Positions 26,955-35,708 of a stretch of 64,000 bases of DNA are shown here, in pieces. Source of the stretch: Xylanimonas ulmi (GTDB taxonomy: Bacteria > Actinomycetota > Actinomycetes > Actinomycetales > Cellulomonadaceae). The translations under genes and the position numbers were made by a program. Within the stretch, counting starts at the first letter, position 1, and each line of letters opens with the position of its first letter. Where the stretch lies: NCBI RefSeq assembly GCF_004216535.1, contig NZ_SGWX01000001.1, positions 1,922,001 to 1,986,000 of the forward strand, in the 5' to 3' direction. The notes beneath the pieces are model-generated. The model was not told where the DNA came from. It saw only the letters and a program-made list of their open reading frames with translations, and did no database searches.

Positions 26955-27698
26955 TCAGAGTCGCACGTACTCCAGGTCGGTGACGCCGCGGCCGGCGGCC
27001 AGGCCCTTGCGCTCGAATGCCGTCAGCACCCGCCCCTCGAACCGGGGCGCGACCGCGCCCGACCCGTGGGCGTTGCGGAAGTCAGCGCTCGCCTCGCCGA
27101 CCTCGCGCATCTGCTCGCCGTACTCGGCCCAGTCCGTCGCGAGCCGCCAGACGCCGCCGGGACGCAGCACCCGGGCGGCCAGCGCCGCGAACCCGGGCGT
27201 GACCAGCCGGCGCTTGTGGTGGCGGGACTTGTGCCACGGGTCGGGGAAGAACACCCACAGCTCAGCGACCGAGGCCGCCGGCAGCGCCGTCTCCAGCAAC
27301 TCGGCCGCGTTGACCTGGAGCAGGCGCAGGTTCGCGAGCCCGGCGCCCCCGCGCCGCTGCGCGGAGCGCGCGATCGTCTTGGCCAGACCGGGCAGGTAGA
27401 CCTCGACGGCCAGGTGGTCACGCTCCGGGTGGGCGTCGGCCGCCTCGACGATGTTCTCGCCCTGGCCCGATCCGATCTCGACGACGAGCGGCGCGCGGCG
27501 CCCGAACGTGGCCTCGGCGTCGAAGACCCACGCGGGGTCGACCGAGGTGCCCGCGATCGCGCGCGGGGCGTCGACGACGTACTCGCGCCTGCGCTCGTCC
27601 CACGCCTTGCGCTGCGCCGGCGTCAGGCGCCCGCTGCGGCGCACGAAGCTGACGGGGTGCGTGCGGAAGGTGGGCACGTGCGGGAGGGGCTCGGACAC
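26955..27698 (-). CDS. trmB: tRNA (guanine-N7)-methyltransferase
   Basis: Methylates G46 of tRNAs with S-adenosylmethionine. The 247-residue protein has the SAM motif LVVEIGSGQGENIV, the acidic VEVYLPGLA, and the TrmB-specific ELWVFFPDPWHKSRHHKRRLV (catalytic Asp, DPWxKxxHxKRR). The C-terminal tail TAFERKGLAAGRGVTDLEY is also typical. GTG at 27698 agrees with a leaderless promoter box. The cytochrome b gene ends 21 bases upstream, so partial readthrough from the etf operon is possible. Confidence 0.96.
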   Translation of the reverse strand: MSEPLPHVPTFRTHPVSFVRRSGRLTPAQRKAWDERRREYVVDAPRAIAGTSVDPAWVFDAEATFGRRAPLVVEIGSGQGENIVEAADAHPERDHLAVEVYLPGLAKTIARSAQRRGGAGLANLRLLQVNAAELLETALPAASVAELWVFFPDPWHKSRHHKRRLVTPGFAALAARVLRPGGVWRLATDWAEYGEQMREVGEASADFRNAHGSGAVAPRFEGRVLTAFERKGLAAGRGVTDLEYVRL

Positions 27699-27704
27699 CC
27701 GACA

Positions 27705-27710
27705 AGGGTA
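27705..27710 (-). promoter_or_regulatory. Putative -10 box, leaderless trmB mRNA
   Basis: TACCCT on the minus strand spans -12 to -7 of the trmB GTG and lies in the 21-base gap after the cytochrome gene. Confidence 0.4.
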
Positions 27711-27719
27711 CGGGGGCGC

Positions 27720-29507
27720 TCAGCGGCCGCTGACCTTGCCGAAGAGCGAGGCGACCGGCGCGATCACCAGCGGGCGGGCGGCCAGCGACACCGCGACCAC
27801 CACGCCGAGCCCCGCGGCGAACCAGCCGAAGCCCGCCCAGCTCACGGCGTCGGAGGAGGCGAACATGTGGTTGAGGTTGCGGCGAGCGCCCGTCGCGAAC
27901 ACCAGGAACACGTGCGCGATGACGAACAGCACGAAGAACTGCATGGTCGGGAAGTGGATCGCGCGCGCCAGCGGCGCCGGGTACCAGCGGTTGAGGCGCT
28001 CGGCCTTGGTGGGCCACCACGCGCTCATCCGGACCCCGGTGAGGGCGGCCAGCGGCGCCGCGACGAACACCACCAGGAAGTACATGAGCTGCTGGAGGCT
28101 GTTGTAGGCCACCCAACCGTGCTCGACGGGCCAGTCGAGCGTCAGGTACTGCAGCGCGGCCGACAGCGCGTTGGGGAACACCGCCCACGACGTCGGGACG
28201 ATCCGCGCCCAGTGCCCGGTGGCGAACAGCATGACCACGAACGCCGCGCCGTTGGCGAGCCACAGCAGGTCGAGGCTCGTGTGCAGCCACAGGGTCAGGC
28301 TGACCTTCGTCCCACCGCGCCGGGGCGTCCAGTACGCGGGCGGCTTGTGCTGGAGCCGCACCTGCAGACCCGACCGGACGATGAGCGCCATGAAGAAGAA
28401 GTTGAGGTAGTGCATCCAGTTCATCCACACCGGGAACCCGACCGGGGCGAACGCGGGCGGGTCGACCGTGCCCGGATATCGCTCCACGAACTCGGGCACG
28501 CCCGGCAGCGTGGTCACGCCGCGCGCCGCCAACACGATGACGCCCGCCGCGGCGACGACGCCGATCACGCCGAGCGTGGCGAGGCGGACGACGGCGCCCC
28601 GGGTGCGGGGGATGCGCGAGCCCAGGACTCGCGAGCCCAGGGTGCGCGGCTCGCTCGCGGCGGGCGCGCTCGCCGCGCGCGCCGGGGCCGACGGCGCTGG
28701 CTCGGCCACAGTGGGCGCCGCGGAGGCCGCGGCGACCGGCGCAGGCGCTGCGGGCGCAGGCGCAGCGAGCGTGGGCGCCCCAGGCACGGCGGGCGCAGCC
28801 ACAGCGGGCCCCACGGACGGCGCGGCTGCGGACGGCGCAGTTTCGGACGGCGCAGGCGCGGCGAGCGCAGGCGCGGCAAGCGCAGGCGCGGCGAGCGCAG
28901 GCGCGGCAAGCGCAGGCGCGGCGAGCGCAGGCGCGGCGAGCGCAGGCGCGGCGAGCGCAGGCGCGGCGAGCGCAGGCGCGGCGAGCGCAGGCGCGGCAAG
29001 CGCAGGCGCGGCAAGCGCAGGCGCGGCAAGCGCAGGCGCGGCGAGCGCAGGCGCGGCGAGCGCAGGCGCGGCGAGCGCAGGCGCGGCGAGCGCAGGCGCC
29101 GTCGCGACCGCGGGGGCGCCCGCGACGGCGACGGCGACCGTCGTCGCGGGGGGCCAGGGTTCGCCTCCCGCGACGCGCGGCAGTCCGCGCCGCAGAGTGA
29201 CGCCGGCGCTCGTCGTGGGACCGGGCCCGGCCGACGCCGTCGCGCTGGGCGCGTCCGCACCCGCGCGTCCTCCGTCCGCCGCCCGGCGCTCGCCCTCTGC
29301 CGGTTCGGCGGCCGTCTGCGAGCTCGCCGCTGGCGAGGCGACGGGCGCCACTGTCGCCCCGCGACGCTCGGGCTCGCTCGGGCCGGGCTGCGTGGGCGTC
29401 ACGTCCACGGCGACGCTCGGGCGGGCGTCGTCGTCGACCTCGGGCCACCGGGGCCCGCCGGGGCGGCGCGGGAGCCCGCGGCGGATCGTTCGCGGGGACG
29501 TGGCCAC
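27720..29507 (-). CDS. Di-haem cytochrome b (b561/HydC-like) with Pro-Ala repeat N-terminus
   Basis: A 595-residue membrane protein in an etf/acyl-CoA dehydrogenase operon, starting 4 bases after the etfA stop. Residues 1-300 are cytoplasmic-looking and low complexity: two copies of RRGLPRxxGGxxWP (9-22, 107-119), then 16 APALA pentapeptides (about 137-216) and more Pro/Ala. The membrane half has helices around [53 protein letters not shown] and [18 protein letters not shown]. His518 and His532 are 14 apart, as for b-haem ligands, and further His residues lie in the first helices. It plausibly passes ETF electrons to quinone, by inference from context. Confidence 0.8.
   Translation of the reverse strand: MATSPRTIRRGLPRRPGGPRWPEVDDDARPSVAVDVTPTQPGPSEPERRGATVAPVASPAASSQTAAEPAEGERRAADGGRAGADAPSATASAGPGPTTSAGVTLRRGLPRVAGGEPWPPATTVAVAVAGAPAVATAPALAAPALAAPALAAPALAAPALAAPALAAPALAAPALAAPALAAPALAAPALAAPALAAPALAAPALAAPALAAPALAAPAPSETAPSAAAPSVGPAVAAPAVPGAPTLAAPAPAAPAPVAAASAAPTVAEPAPSAPARAASAPAASEPRTLGSRVLGSRIPRTRGAVVRLATLGVIGVVAAAGVIVLAARGVTTLPGVPEFVERYPGTVDPPAFAPVGFPVWMNWMHYLNFFFMALIVRSGLQVRLQHKPPAYWTPRRGGTKVSLTLWLHTSLDLLWLANGAAFVVMLFATGHWARIVPTSWAVFPNALSAALQYLTLDWPVEHGWVAYNSLQQLMYFLVVFVAAPLAALTGVRMSAWWPTKAERLNRWYPAPLARAIHFPTMQFFVLFVIAHVFLVFATGARRNLNHMFASSDAVSWAGFGWFAAGLGVVVAVSLAARPLVIAPVASLFGKVSGR
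28861..29100. repeat. Minisatellite: 16 tandem copies of a 15-bp unit
   Basis: Sixteen in-frame 15-base units encode APALA pentapeptides within the cytochrome b gene. Units are identical except for one C/T base at the Leu codon; in plus-strand order the units read G,A,G,A,G,G,G,G,G,A,A,A,G,G,G,G. The near identity suggests recent slippage expansion and variable copy number. Confidence 0.95.
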
Positions 29508-29511
29508 GGGA

Positions 29512-30474
29512 CTACGCCCTCGCCTTCTCGATCTCGGCGATCAGCTGCGGCACCACGGTGAACACGTCGCCCACCACGCCGAAGTCGGCGATCTCGAAGA
29601 TGGGGGCGTCCGGGTCCTTGTTGACGGCGACGATCGTCTTCGACGTCCGCATCCCGGCGAGGTGCTGGATCGCGCCCGAGATGCCGAGCGCGACGTAGAG
29701 CTGTGGCGAGACCTGCACGCCCGTCTGCCCGACCTGACAGGTGGCGGGAACGAACCCGGCGTCGACGGCGGCGCGCGAGGCGCCGAGCGCGGCGCCCAGC
29801 GTGTCGGCGAGGCGCTCGACCAGTTCGAACTTCTCCTTCGAGGCGAGCCCACGGCCCCCCGAGACGATCCTCTTGGCGCCGCGCAGCTCGGGGCGCGCTC
29901 CGACCTTCTCCGCGGGCTTGACCGCGCCGATCACCGCGACCGGGGCGCCGCCCGCGATCTGGTCCAGTTCGATCACACGCGCCGGTTGGGCCTCGGCGCG
30001 CGCCTCGACCGCGCCCTGACGCACGGTGATCACGGGCGCCCCGTGGGTCACCGCCGACGTCACGGTGTAGGCCCCGCCGAACGCCGAGGTGCGCGCGATG
30101 ACCCCCTCCTCGTCACGCTCGACCGCGACCGCGTCGACGATCAGGCCGGCGCGGGCGCGGACCGCGTAGCGCGCGGCGGCCTCGCGTCCCTCGACCGAGT
30201 GCGAGGCGAGCACGGCCTGGGGCCGCACCTGCGCCGCGGCCGCGGCCAGCGCGTCGGCTGCGCTGCCCGCGACCGTCGTCGCAGCGTCGGCCCGCAGCAC
30301 GGCGACGGCGCCGAGCTCGGCCGCGGCGGTCGCCGCGGCGTCGTCGCCGAGCACGACGGCGACGGGCGTGCCGACGCCCGACGCGGCGCCGAGCAGCGGC
30401 GCCGACGACCTCGCCAGGCCGCCCTCGGGGGTCGTGTCGAGCAGCACCAGGATCGAATCTGTCGCGAAACTCAT
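29512..30474 (-). CDS. etfA: Electron transfer flavoprotein alpha subunit
   Basis: The FAD-carrying alpha subunit that accepts electrons from acyl-CoA dehydrogenases. The 320 residues show the alpha-specific C-terminal FAD domain: [61 protein letters not shown], then [26 protein letters not shown] 30474 is 14 bases after the etfB stop. Together with etfB and the upstream acyl-CoA dehydrogenase it makes a beta-oxidation electron chain. Confidence 0.96.
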   Translation of the reverse strand: MSFATDSILVLLDTTPEGGLARSSAPLLGAASGVGTPVAVVLGDDAAATAAAELGAVAVLRADAATTVAGSAADALAAAAAQVRPQAVLASHSVEGREAAARYAVRARAGLIVDAVAVERDEEGVIARTSAFGGAYTVTSAVTHGAPVITVRQGAVEARAEAQPARVIELDQIAGGAPVAVIGAVKPAEKVGARPELRGAKRIVSGGRGLASKEKFELVERLADTLGAALGASRAAVDAGFVPATCQVGQTGVQVSPQLYVALGISGAIQHLAGMRTSKTIVAVNKDPDAPIFEIADFGVVGDVFTVVPQLIAEIEKARA

Positions 30475-30488
30475 GGTCGCTCCCCCAC

Positions 30489-31262
30489 TCAGATCAGGTG
30501 GTTCTCGGCCAGGAACGCCGCGAGCCGCACGCCCGCGTCGCCCTCGTCGGTGATCGTGACACCCGCGGTCCGCGGTGGACGGGCCTCGATCGCGACGACG
30601 ATCGAGCGCGGCGTGCTCAGGTCCTGCGCCTCGACGCCGAGGTCGGCGAGCGTGAGCACGTCCAGCGGCTTCTTCTTGGCTGCCATGATGCCCTTGAAGT
30701 TCGGGAACCGGGCGTCCGGCAACGCCTCGGTGATCGACGCGACCGCCGGCAGCGGCGCGCTGACCTCGATGGTGGCGTCGTCCGAGACGCGCGTGCCGCC
30801 CACCTCGGACTCCCCCACCGTGATCGCGTTGAGGTTGGTCAGGTTCGCCACGCCCAGCAGCTCGGCCAGCATCGCGGGCAGCACGCCGCCCATCCCATCC
30901 GTGGACTGGTTGCCCGCGAGCACCAGGTCGTAGCCGATGCGCCGCAACGCCGCGGCGAGGACCTCGGCCGTGAGGCCGAGGTCCGCCCCGAGCAGTCCGT
31001 CGTCGACCACGTGGGTCGCCGCGTGCGCCCCCATCGCCAGGCATTTACGGATCGAGGTGGTCGCGTCCGCGGGCGCAAGCGTCAGCACATGGACCTCGGC
31101 GCCCTCGTGGGCGTCGGCGTAGGTCAGCGCGACCTCGAGCGCGCGCTCACCGATCTCGTCGACGACGTTGTCACCCGAGCGCTCGACGAGGCCCGTCTCA
31201 AGGCTGAGGGTGCGCTCACCGTTGGTGTCGGGGACCTCTTTGACCAGGACGACGATCCTCAT
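30489..31262 (-). CDS. etfB: Electron transfer flavoprotein beta subunit
   Basis: The AMP-binding beta subunit of ETF, 257 residues. [19 protein letters not shown] is the standard start, followed by [21 protein letters not shown] and [26 protein letters not shown], and later [23 protein letters not shown], which contains the beta recognition-loop region. It lies 41 bases after the acyl-CoA dehydrogenase stop and 14 bases before etfA. It needs EtfA to form the active heterodimer. Confidence 0.96.
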   Translation of the reverse strand: MRIVVLVKEVPDTNGERTLSLETGLVERSGDNVVDEIGERALEVALTYADAHEGAEVHVLTLAPADATTSIRKCLAMGAHAATHVVDDGLLGADLGLTAEVLAAALRRIGYDLVLAGNQSTDGMGGVLPAMLAELLGVANLTNLNAITVGESEVGGTRVSDDATIEVSAPLPAVASITEALPDARFPNFKGIMAAKKKPLDVLTLADLGVEAQDLSTPRSIVVAIEARPPRTAGVTITDEGDAGVRLAAFLAENHLI

Positions 31263-31303
31263 GGGACGACGGCGCCTTCCTCGTTGAACGGCAGGGTCGG
31301 GTG

Positions 31304-32470
31304 CTACTTGCGGCCGGTCACGCTGCGCGCGACGATCTCGCGCATGACCTCGTTCGTGCCACCGTAGATGCGGTGCACGCGGGCGTCGAGGAACGCACGG
31401 GCGATCGGGTACTCGGTGATGTAGCCGTAGCCGCCGTGCAACTGGACACCCTGGTCGAGGATCTCCCACTCGCGCTCGGTGCACCAGAACTTGACCTTGG
31501 CGGCCTCCTCGGCGCTGAGCTTGCGCTGACGGTACAGGTCCATCGCGCGGTCGAGGTAGGCCCACATGACGTCGACCGTCGTGGCCATCTCCGCCAGGCG
31601 GAACCGCGTGTTCTGGAAGTCCGCGATGGCCTGCCCGAAGGCCCGGCGCGTCGAGGTGTAGTCGAGCGTCCACTCGAGCGCGGCCTGGGCGACCGCCCCG
31701 GCGACCGCGCCGATCGACAGGCGCTCGAGCGGCAGGTTCATCATCAGGTGGACGAACCCACGGCCTGGGACGCCGCCGATGAGGTTCTCGTCCGGGACGA
31801 ACACGTCGGTGAAGGTCAGCTCGGCCGTGTCGTGGCCGGGGAAGCCCATCTTGTGCAGCTTCTTGCTGTGGTCGAAGCCCTCCATGCCGTCCTCGATCAC
31901 GAGCAGGCTGAAGGCGTCGGGGCGGTTGCCCTCCCCCGTCTTGACGAACGTGACGACGATGTCAGCGGTCTTGCCGCTGGAGATGAACGTCTTGGCGCCG
32001 TTGACGACGTAGCCGCCGTCGACCTTCTTGGCCGTGGTCGTCACGCCACGCAGGTCGCTGCCGGCTCCGGGCTCCGTCATCGCGAGCGCGCCGAGCACCT
32101 CAGCGCTCGCCATGCCCGGCAGCCACTTGCGCTTCTGGTCGTCGGTGCCGAAGTGGGCGAGGTAGGGCACCGCGAGGTCGTCGTGGATGCCGAAGGCGCC
32201 TGCGATGGCCGAGCCGACGCCGCTGCGGATCAGCTCCTCGTTGACCACGCACCGGAACCGGTAGTCCATGAGCATCCCCGCGCCCCCGAACTCCTCGGGG
32301 ACCGACAGCCCGACGATGCCGTGCTCGGCCGCCGCCCTCATGGTGTCGCGGTCGACCTCGCCCGCGGCGTCCCACTCACGGGACCGCTCGGGGGTCACGT
32401 ACCGCTTGATGAACTCCTTGACCACCTCGCGGAACGCCTCGTGGTCCTCGTCGTAGATGTCGCGCTGCAT
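31304..32470 (-). CDS. Acyl-CoA dehydrogenase (long-chain type)
   Basis: FAD enzyme for the first beta-oxidation step, 388 residues. Signatures: MTEPGAGSDLRG, the C-terminal QLHGGYGYITEYPIARAF and IYGGTNEVMREI. The loop reads YGGT rather than YEGT, so the medium-chain-type catalytic Glu is absent. As in LCAD/isovaleryl-CoA enzymes, the base is probably the Glu in the helix ALEWTLDYTSTRRAFG. ATG 32470 has an upstream GGAAGAGG site. It is first in a run with etfB, etfA and cytochrome b. The 600-base upstream gap carries several inverted repeats that may include an operator. Confidence 0.94.
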   Translation of the reverse strand: MQRDIYDEDHEAFREVVKEFIKRYVTPERSREWDAAGEVDRDTMRAAAEHGIVGLSVPEEFGGAGMLMDYRFRCVVNEELIRSGVGSAIAGAFGIHDDLAVPYLAHFGTDDQKRKWLPGMASAEVLGALAMTEPGAGSDLRGVTTTAKKVDGGYVVNGAKTFISSGKTADIVVTFVKTGEGNRPDAFSLLVIEDGMEGFDHSKKLHKMGFPGHDTAELTFTDVFVPDENLIGGVPGRGFVHLMMNLPLERLSIGAVAGAVAQAALEWTLDYTSTRRAFGQAIADFQNTRFRLAEMATTVDVMWAYLDRAMDLYRQRKLSAEEAAKVKFWCTEREWEILDQGVQLHGGYGYITEYPIARAFLDARVHRIYGGTNEVMREIVARSVTGRK

Positions 32471-32511
32471 GGCTTGGCCTCTTCCTCGCTCACTCGCCCT
32501 TGAGTGCCTGG

Positions 32512-32543
32512 CGCCCGTGTCGCGCCGGCGCCAGACACGGGCG
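32512..32543. promoter_or_regulatory. Inverted repeat in the acyl-CoA dehydrogenase 5' region
   Basis: CGCCCGTGTC (32512-32521) and GACACGGGCG (32534-32543) are perfect 10-base arms around a self-complementary GCGCCGGCGC core, 42 bases upstream of the dehydrogenase ATG. Candidate operator or 5'-UTR hairpin. Confidence 0.4.
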
Positions 32544-32552
32544 AGTATGCCT

Positions 32553-32565
32553 GAGACTCAGTCTC
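32553..32565. promoter_or_regulatory. 13-bp palindrome upstream of acyl-CoA dehydrogenase
   Basis: GAGACT-C-AGTCTC is a perfect 6-base dyad about 83 bases upstream of the ATG, a size suited to a TetR-type fatty-acid regulator. No regulator gene is present in the window. Confidence 0.35.
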
Positions 32566-32693
32566 CACTCAAGACCGCCAGGACGGCAAGACCCCTCAGG
32601 TCCCACCCGCCGGGACCTTGGTCCCGGCAGCCTCGCTCTCTGGTTGTTGCCCGCTGCTCGCTCAGGGGCCGGGGAGCCGCCCGCGTATCGGAG

Positions 32694-32714
32694 CACTGAG
32701 ACGCAGTATCAGTG
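32694..32714. promoter_or_regulatory. Inverted repeat CACTGA-9-TCAGTG
   Basis: Perfect 6-base arms in the middle of the divergent intergenic region. Possible regulator site; no further support. Confidence 0.25.
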
Positions 32715-32909
32715 CAGCGCCGCGCGTCGCCGGGGCCCGCCCGCGGGCGCCCTGGCAGAACGGGCCAACCCCGCGATGTCGAGGCGGCGATTCCCGCGCC
32801 GCCGTTATCGCACATTCTCGCTCAGGTGAATCAGCCCCGCCCACCCTCACGACAGCCATGAGTCGCCTCACGACGCCTCCGGAGCCACACCGTCATCGCG
32901 ATGGCATGT

Positions 32910-32931
32910 TGTCGAAACCGGGTCTTCGACA
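32910..32931. promoter_or_regulatory. Inverted repeat TGTCGAA-8-TTCGACA upstream of the conservon/pilus operon
   Basis: Perfect 7-base arms in the lower-GC stretch, 140 bases before the first operon gene. A candidate operator controlling the whole conservon-pilus run. Confidence 0.4.
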
Positions 32932-33070
32932 GACGTAGACCCTCGGTGCAAATGGCGGACGGTCGTGAATCGCATTTCGGCACTGCCACGGCGAGCGCGA
33001 ATTCAGACAGGGCAGCGGCACGACATTCTCAAGGCCGCCGGCAAAGAGCAGCAAAGGGGGTGGCGGGATC

Positions 33071-34837
33071 ATGGGGTGGATTGACGGGGTCACGCACTGG
33101 CCTTATCTGGCGCTAACGGCCAGCGGACTGGGACTGCTCGCGATGATCGTGGCGCTCGCGCAAGCGGCGCAGATCAGGCGGCTCCGGCGGCAGGTGCGGC
33201 GACTGGAGCGTCTGGTGCGCGAGGCGCAGTCGCGCGTCGCACAGACGGATCCCGCACCGCGCAGCGAGACGGAGGCCGACGGCGAGGTCGAAGCCGCCGC
33301 CGACGACGTGACGCTGCCCGCGTGGCTCACCGCGGACGCCGACCCGCACGCCCCGAGCGGACAGGACGACGCCGCCCCGCCAGCGCTCGAGTCCGGCCCA
33401 CCGGACCTCCTGGGGGTCGGTCCCCCCGATATGCCCGACTCCGACGCCGCGCGTGCTCTCGACGTGACGGCGCTCAAGGTGACGGCGCTCGACAAGACGG
33501 GGCTCGACAAGACGGGGCTCGACACGCCGACGTTCGACGCGTTGCGCCTGCCGGCCCCCGTGCCCGACCCAGCCCCAGCCGCTTCGGGCCACCTCACCGT
33601 GGTCAGCACGCTGCGTGGGCTGTCGCTCATCGGCCGGCAGCTGGAGCTCCTGGACGAGATGGAGCGGCGCGAGGCGGTCCCCGAGACGCTCGCGGCGCTC
33701 TTCCAGATCGACAACCTCACGATGCGCCTGCGGCGCAGCGCGGAGTCGGCGCTCATCCTCGCGGGGCGCGAGCCGAGCCGTCGCGCGCGCGAGGCCCTCA
33801 CGGTGAGCGACACGGTCCGCACCGCGTGCGCGCAGATCGAGCGCTACGAACGCGTCTCGGTCGACGCGCGCGAGGACCCCGTGCTGCGCGCCGACGTCGT
33901 GGTTCCGCTCGCCCACCTGCTCGCCGAGGTGCTCGACAACGCCACGCGGTTCTCCGACCCCGAGACGGCCGTACGGGTGCTGGTCGAGGCCACCGGCAGC
34001 CATGTGGTGGTCGTCGTCGAGGACCACGGCATCGGCCTGGACACCCCGACCCTCGATCAGGCCCGGGCCCAACTGCGCGGCGACGCCCCCTGGGCGGGCA
34101 GCGCGCGGATCGGTTTCGCCGTCATCAGCCAACTCGCCCGCCGTGTCGAGGCGAACGTCGAGATCGACTCCGAGCCGGGAGCGACCCGGGTCACCATCGG
34201 CGTCCCGGTCCGGTGGGTGCACGGCAGCGACGCCCTCGGCCTGGACGCGAGCCTCGACGTGCCCACGGCCGCGGCGGACGCCCTGTCCCTGGACGCCTTC
34301 GCCGAGCCCGCCCTGGTCGACGACGCCGACGCCTCATCGATCCCCGGACTGGGGCAGCCCGTGGCCGCCCTGCCCGGCGGACAGGCAGGCCCGATGGCCT
34401 CGGCGCCGCACAGCGCGGGGTGGCAGCCGGAGTGGCGCGCGGACACGTCCACGGCCGAGAGCGCGCCGCTGCCCACCCGGCGCACGTCCACGCTGACCGC
34501 ACCGGCCGCCGAGCAGCCGTCGTCGCGACCCGCGCCGGCGCCGAGCGACGACGAGGCCGAGTGGATCGTCCCGCAGCGTCCGGGGCCGGGACTGGAGATG
34601 GTGTCCGACTCCTCGCTCCAGGACGAGGTGATCGCGGAGCTCTCCCGACTGTCGGGCTATCGGCCGGCTCACGCCGCCATCGACTCGGGGCCGCTGGAGC
34701 GGCGCACCCCGGCGCGGGTCGGCGAGCCGGTCGAGGCCAACCGAGGACCGGCACAGCGCGACGCCGCCGACATCCAGCGCCGGATGTCGGCCTTCCAGTC
34801 CAGTGTGCGCCGCGGACGAAGCCGCAGGCAGCGATGA
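33071..34837 (+). CDS. Conservon sensor-kinase-like ATPase (CvnA-type)
   Basis: First gene of a four-gene conservon. The 588-residue product has one N-terminal helix (~10-33) followed by a basic coiled stretch, but no extracellular sensor domain. A linker with near-repeats (TALDKTGLDKTGLD, ~140-155) precedes a dimerisation-like helix pair. The HATPase domain (~280-390) has its N-box Asn290 in AEVLDN and the G1 box EDHGIGLD (317-324). The helix that carries LDHL in related kinases reads IDNL here (Asn215), so the expected phosphoacceptor His seems missing. A long disordered Pro/Ala tail ends in a basic segment. It may act as a membrane scaffold rather than a kinase. Confidence 0.82.
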   Translation: MGWIDGVTHWPYLALTASGLGLLAMIVALAQAAQIRRLRRQVRRLERLVREAQSRVAQTDPAPRSETEADGEVEAAADDVTLPAWLTADADPHAPSGQDDAAPPALESGPPDLLGVGPPDMPDSDAARALDVTALKVTALDKTGLDKTGLDTPTFDALRLPAPVPDPAPAASGHLTVVSTLRGLSLIGRQLELLDEMERREAVPETLAALFQIDNLTMRLRRSAESALILAGREPSRRAREALTVSDTVRTACAQIERYERVSVDAREDPVLRADVVVPLAHLLAEVLDNATRFSDPETAVRVLVEATGSHVVVVVEDHGIGLDTPTLDQARAQLRGDAPWAGSARIGFAVISQLARRVEANVEIDSEPGATRVTIGVPVRWVHGSDALGLDASLDVPTAAADALSLDAFAEPALVDDADASSIPGLGQPVAALPGGQAGPMASAPHSAGWQPEWRADTSTAESAPLPTRRTSTLTAPAAEQPSSRPAPAPSDDEAEWIVPQRPGPGLEMVSDSSLQDEVIAELSRLSGYRPAHAAIDSGPLERRTPARVGEPVEANRGPAQRDAADIQRRMSAFQSSVRRGRSRRQR

Positions 34838-34890
34838 CGACCACCGCTCACGCCATGACAGCTCACGCGATGACAACCCGAGGAGAAGCA

Positions 34891-35337
34891 GTGTCCGCAT
34901 CAGCCCGCGAAACACGGTCGTTCCCATGGCTGCTCGACAACACCGTGCGCAGCGTGGCCGGAGCCCGCCTGGGCCTGCTGGTCTCCAGCGACGGCCTGCT
35001 GATGGCCGTCTCGAAGGAGCTCGACCGCACGACCGCCGACCAGCTCGCGGCCGTGGTCTCCGGCATCGCCGGACTCGCGCGTGGGGCCGTGCGGACCCTG
35101 GGCGGAACCACCGTCAACCAGGCCGTCGTCGAGCACGACGCCGGGTCCCTGGTGCTCATGACGATCTCCGACGGCTCCATCCTCGCGTTCGAAGCCGACC
35201 CCGTCACCGACATCGGCTCGCTCGGGTATGAGATGGCGGTGCTCGCCCAGAGCGCCGAGGCCTACCTCACCCCGCAGCTGATCTCGCAGATGCGCCGCAG
35301 CCTGCCGGTCGACGGCGAGACGAGGGCCGACAGATGA
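34891..35337 (+). CDS. Roadblock/LC7 protein (CvnB-type, MglB-like)
   Basis: A 148-residue roadblock protein: FPWLLDNTVRSVAGARLGLLVSSDGLLMAVS is the diagnostic start, followed by ADQLAAVVSGIAGLARGAV and a final helix region. Such proteins bind and regulate Ras-like GTPases; MglB does so for MglA. GTG at 34891 is chosen because an AGGAGAAG site lies a few bases upstream; an ATG at 34834 overlapping the previous stop (ATGA) would add 19 residues. It overlaps the DUF742 gene by 4 bases. The likely partner is the GTPase two genes on. Confidence 0.9.
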   Translation: MSASARETRSFPWLLDNTVRSVAGARLGLLVSSDGLLMAVSKELDRTTADQLAAVVSGIAGLARGAVRTLGGTTVNQAVVEHDAGSLVLMTISDGSILAFEADPVTDIGSLGYEMAVLAQSAEAYLTPQLISQMRRSLPVDGETRADR

Positions 35338-35708
35338 CAGCCGGCCCCGAGGAGCTGCCCGACGTCTCGGACATCAGGCCGTACATCCGCACGGGCGGGC
35401 GCGTCGCCGATGAGCGGGTCGCCCTCGACGCCCTCGTGGCGGCGGCGCATCGGTGCGACTCGCCCATTCGCGAACGCCAGGCCGCCGAAGTGCTCGGGGC
35501 CCTCGGATCCGGGTATCTGACCGTCGCGGAGCTGGCCGTCGCGCTGGCGGTCCCGCTCGGGACGGCGCAGGTGATCGCGGCGGACCTGGCGCACGCAGGT
35601 GTGCTCCGCCTCGTCGAGGGCGCCGAGTCGCCGGGATCCTCCGGCGACGAGCGCATTCAGATGTTGACGCTACTCGGGAGTGTGATTGATGGAATCGGCA
35701 AGCTCTGA
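35334..35708 (+). CDS. DUF742 protein (CvnC-type)
   Basis: A 124-residue DUF742 protein. Seen: VSDIRPYIRTGGR at the N-terminus and a winged-helix-like part (LGSGYLTVAELAVALAVPLGTAQVIAADLAHAGVLRL). The helix-turn-helix suggests nucleic-acid or protein contact, but its role in conservons is not settled. ATG 35334 overlaps the roadblock stop by 4 bases and its own end overlaps the GTPase gene by 20 bases, so translation is coupled. Confidence 0.9.
   Translation: MTAGPEELPDVSDIRPYIRTGGRVADERVALDALVAAAHRCDSPIRERQAAEVLGALGSGYLTVAELAVALAVPLGTAQVIAADLAHAGVLRLVEGAESPGSSGDERIQMLTLLGSVIDGIGKL

Larger units (their letters stand above)
32471..33070. other. 600-base divergent intergenic region
   Basis: No convincing gene; short reading frames lack ribosome sites and codon bias. 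It separates the acyl-CoA dehydrogenase operon (-) from the conservon/pilus operon (+), so it must hold promoters for both. GC content falls toward 32800-33050, as expected of a promoter region. It holds at least four inverted repeats, listed separately. I could not pick a convincing -35/-10 pair. Confidence 0.6.

Noticed and set aside
28861-29100. CRISPR array
   Set aside because: Units are directly adjacent with no unique spacers and encode pentapeptides in frame.
28850-29110. Arg/Gly-rich repeat protein in plus-strand frames across the minisatellite
   Set aside because: These frames are only other readings of the 15-bp repeat; the minus-strand frame continues into a good cytochrome b domain.
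31304-32470. Acyl-CoA dehydrogenase as inactive because YEGT reads YGGT
   Set aside because: Long-chain and isovaleryl-type enzymes use a Glu from another helix, and a Glu is present there.
32490-33116. Several short frames on both strands of the 600-base intergenic region
   Set aside because: They overlap each other, lack ribosome sites and have no consistent third-position bias.
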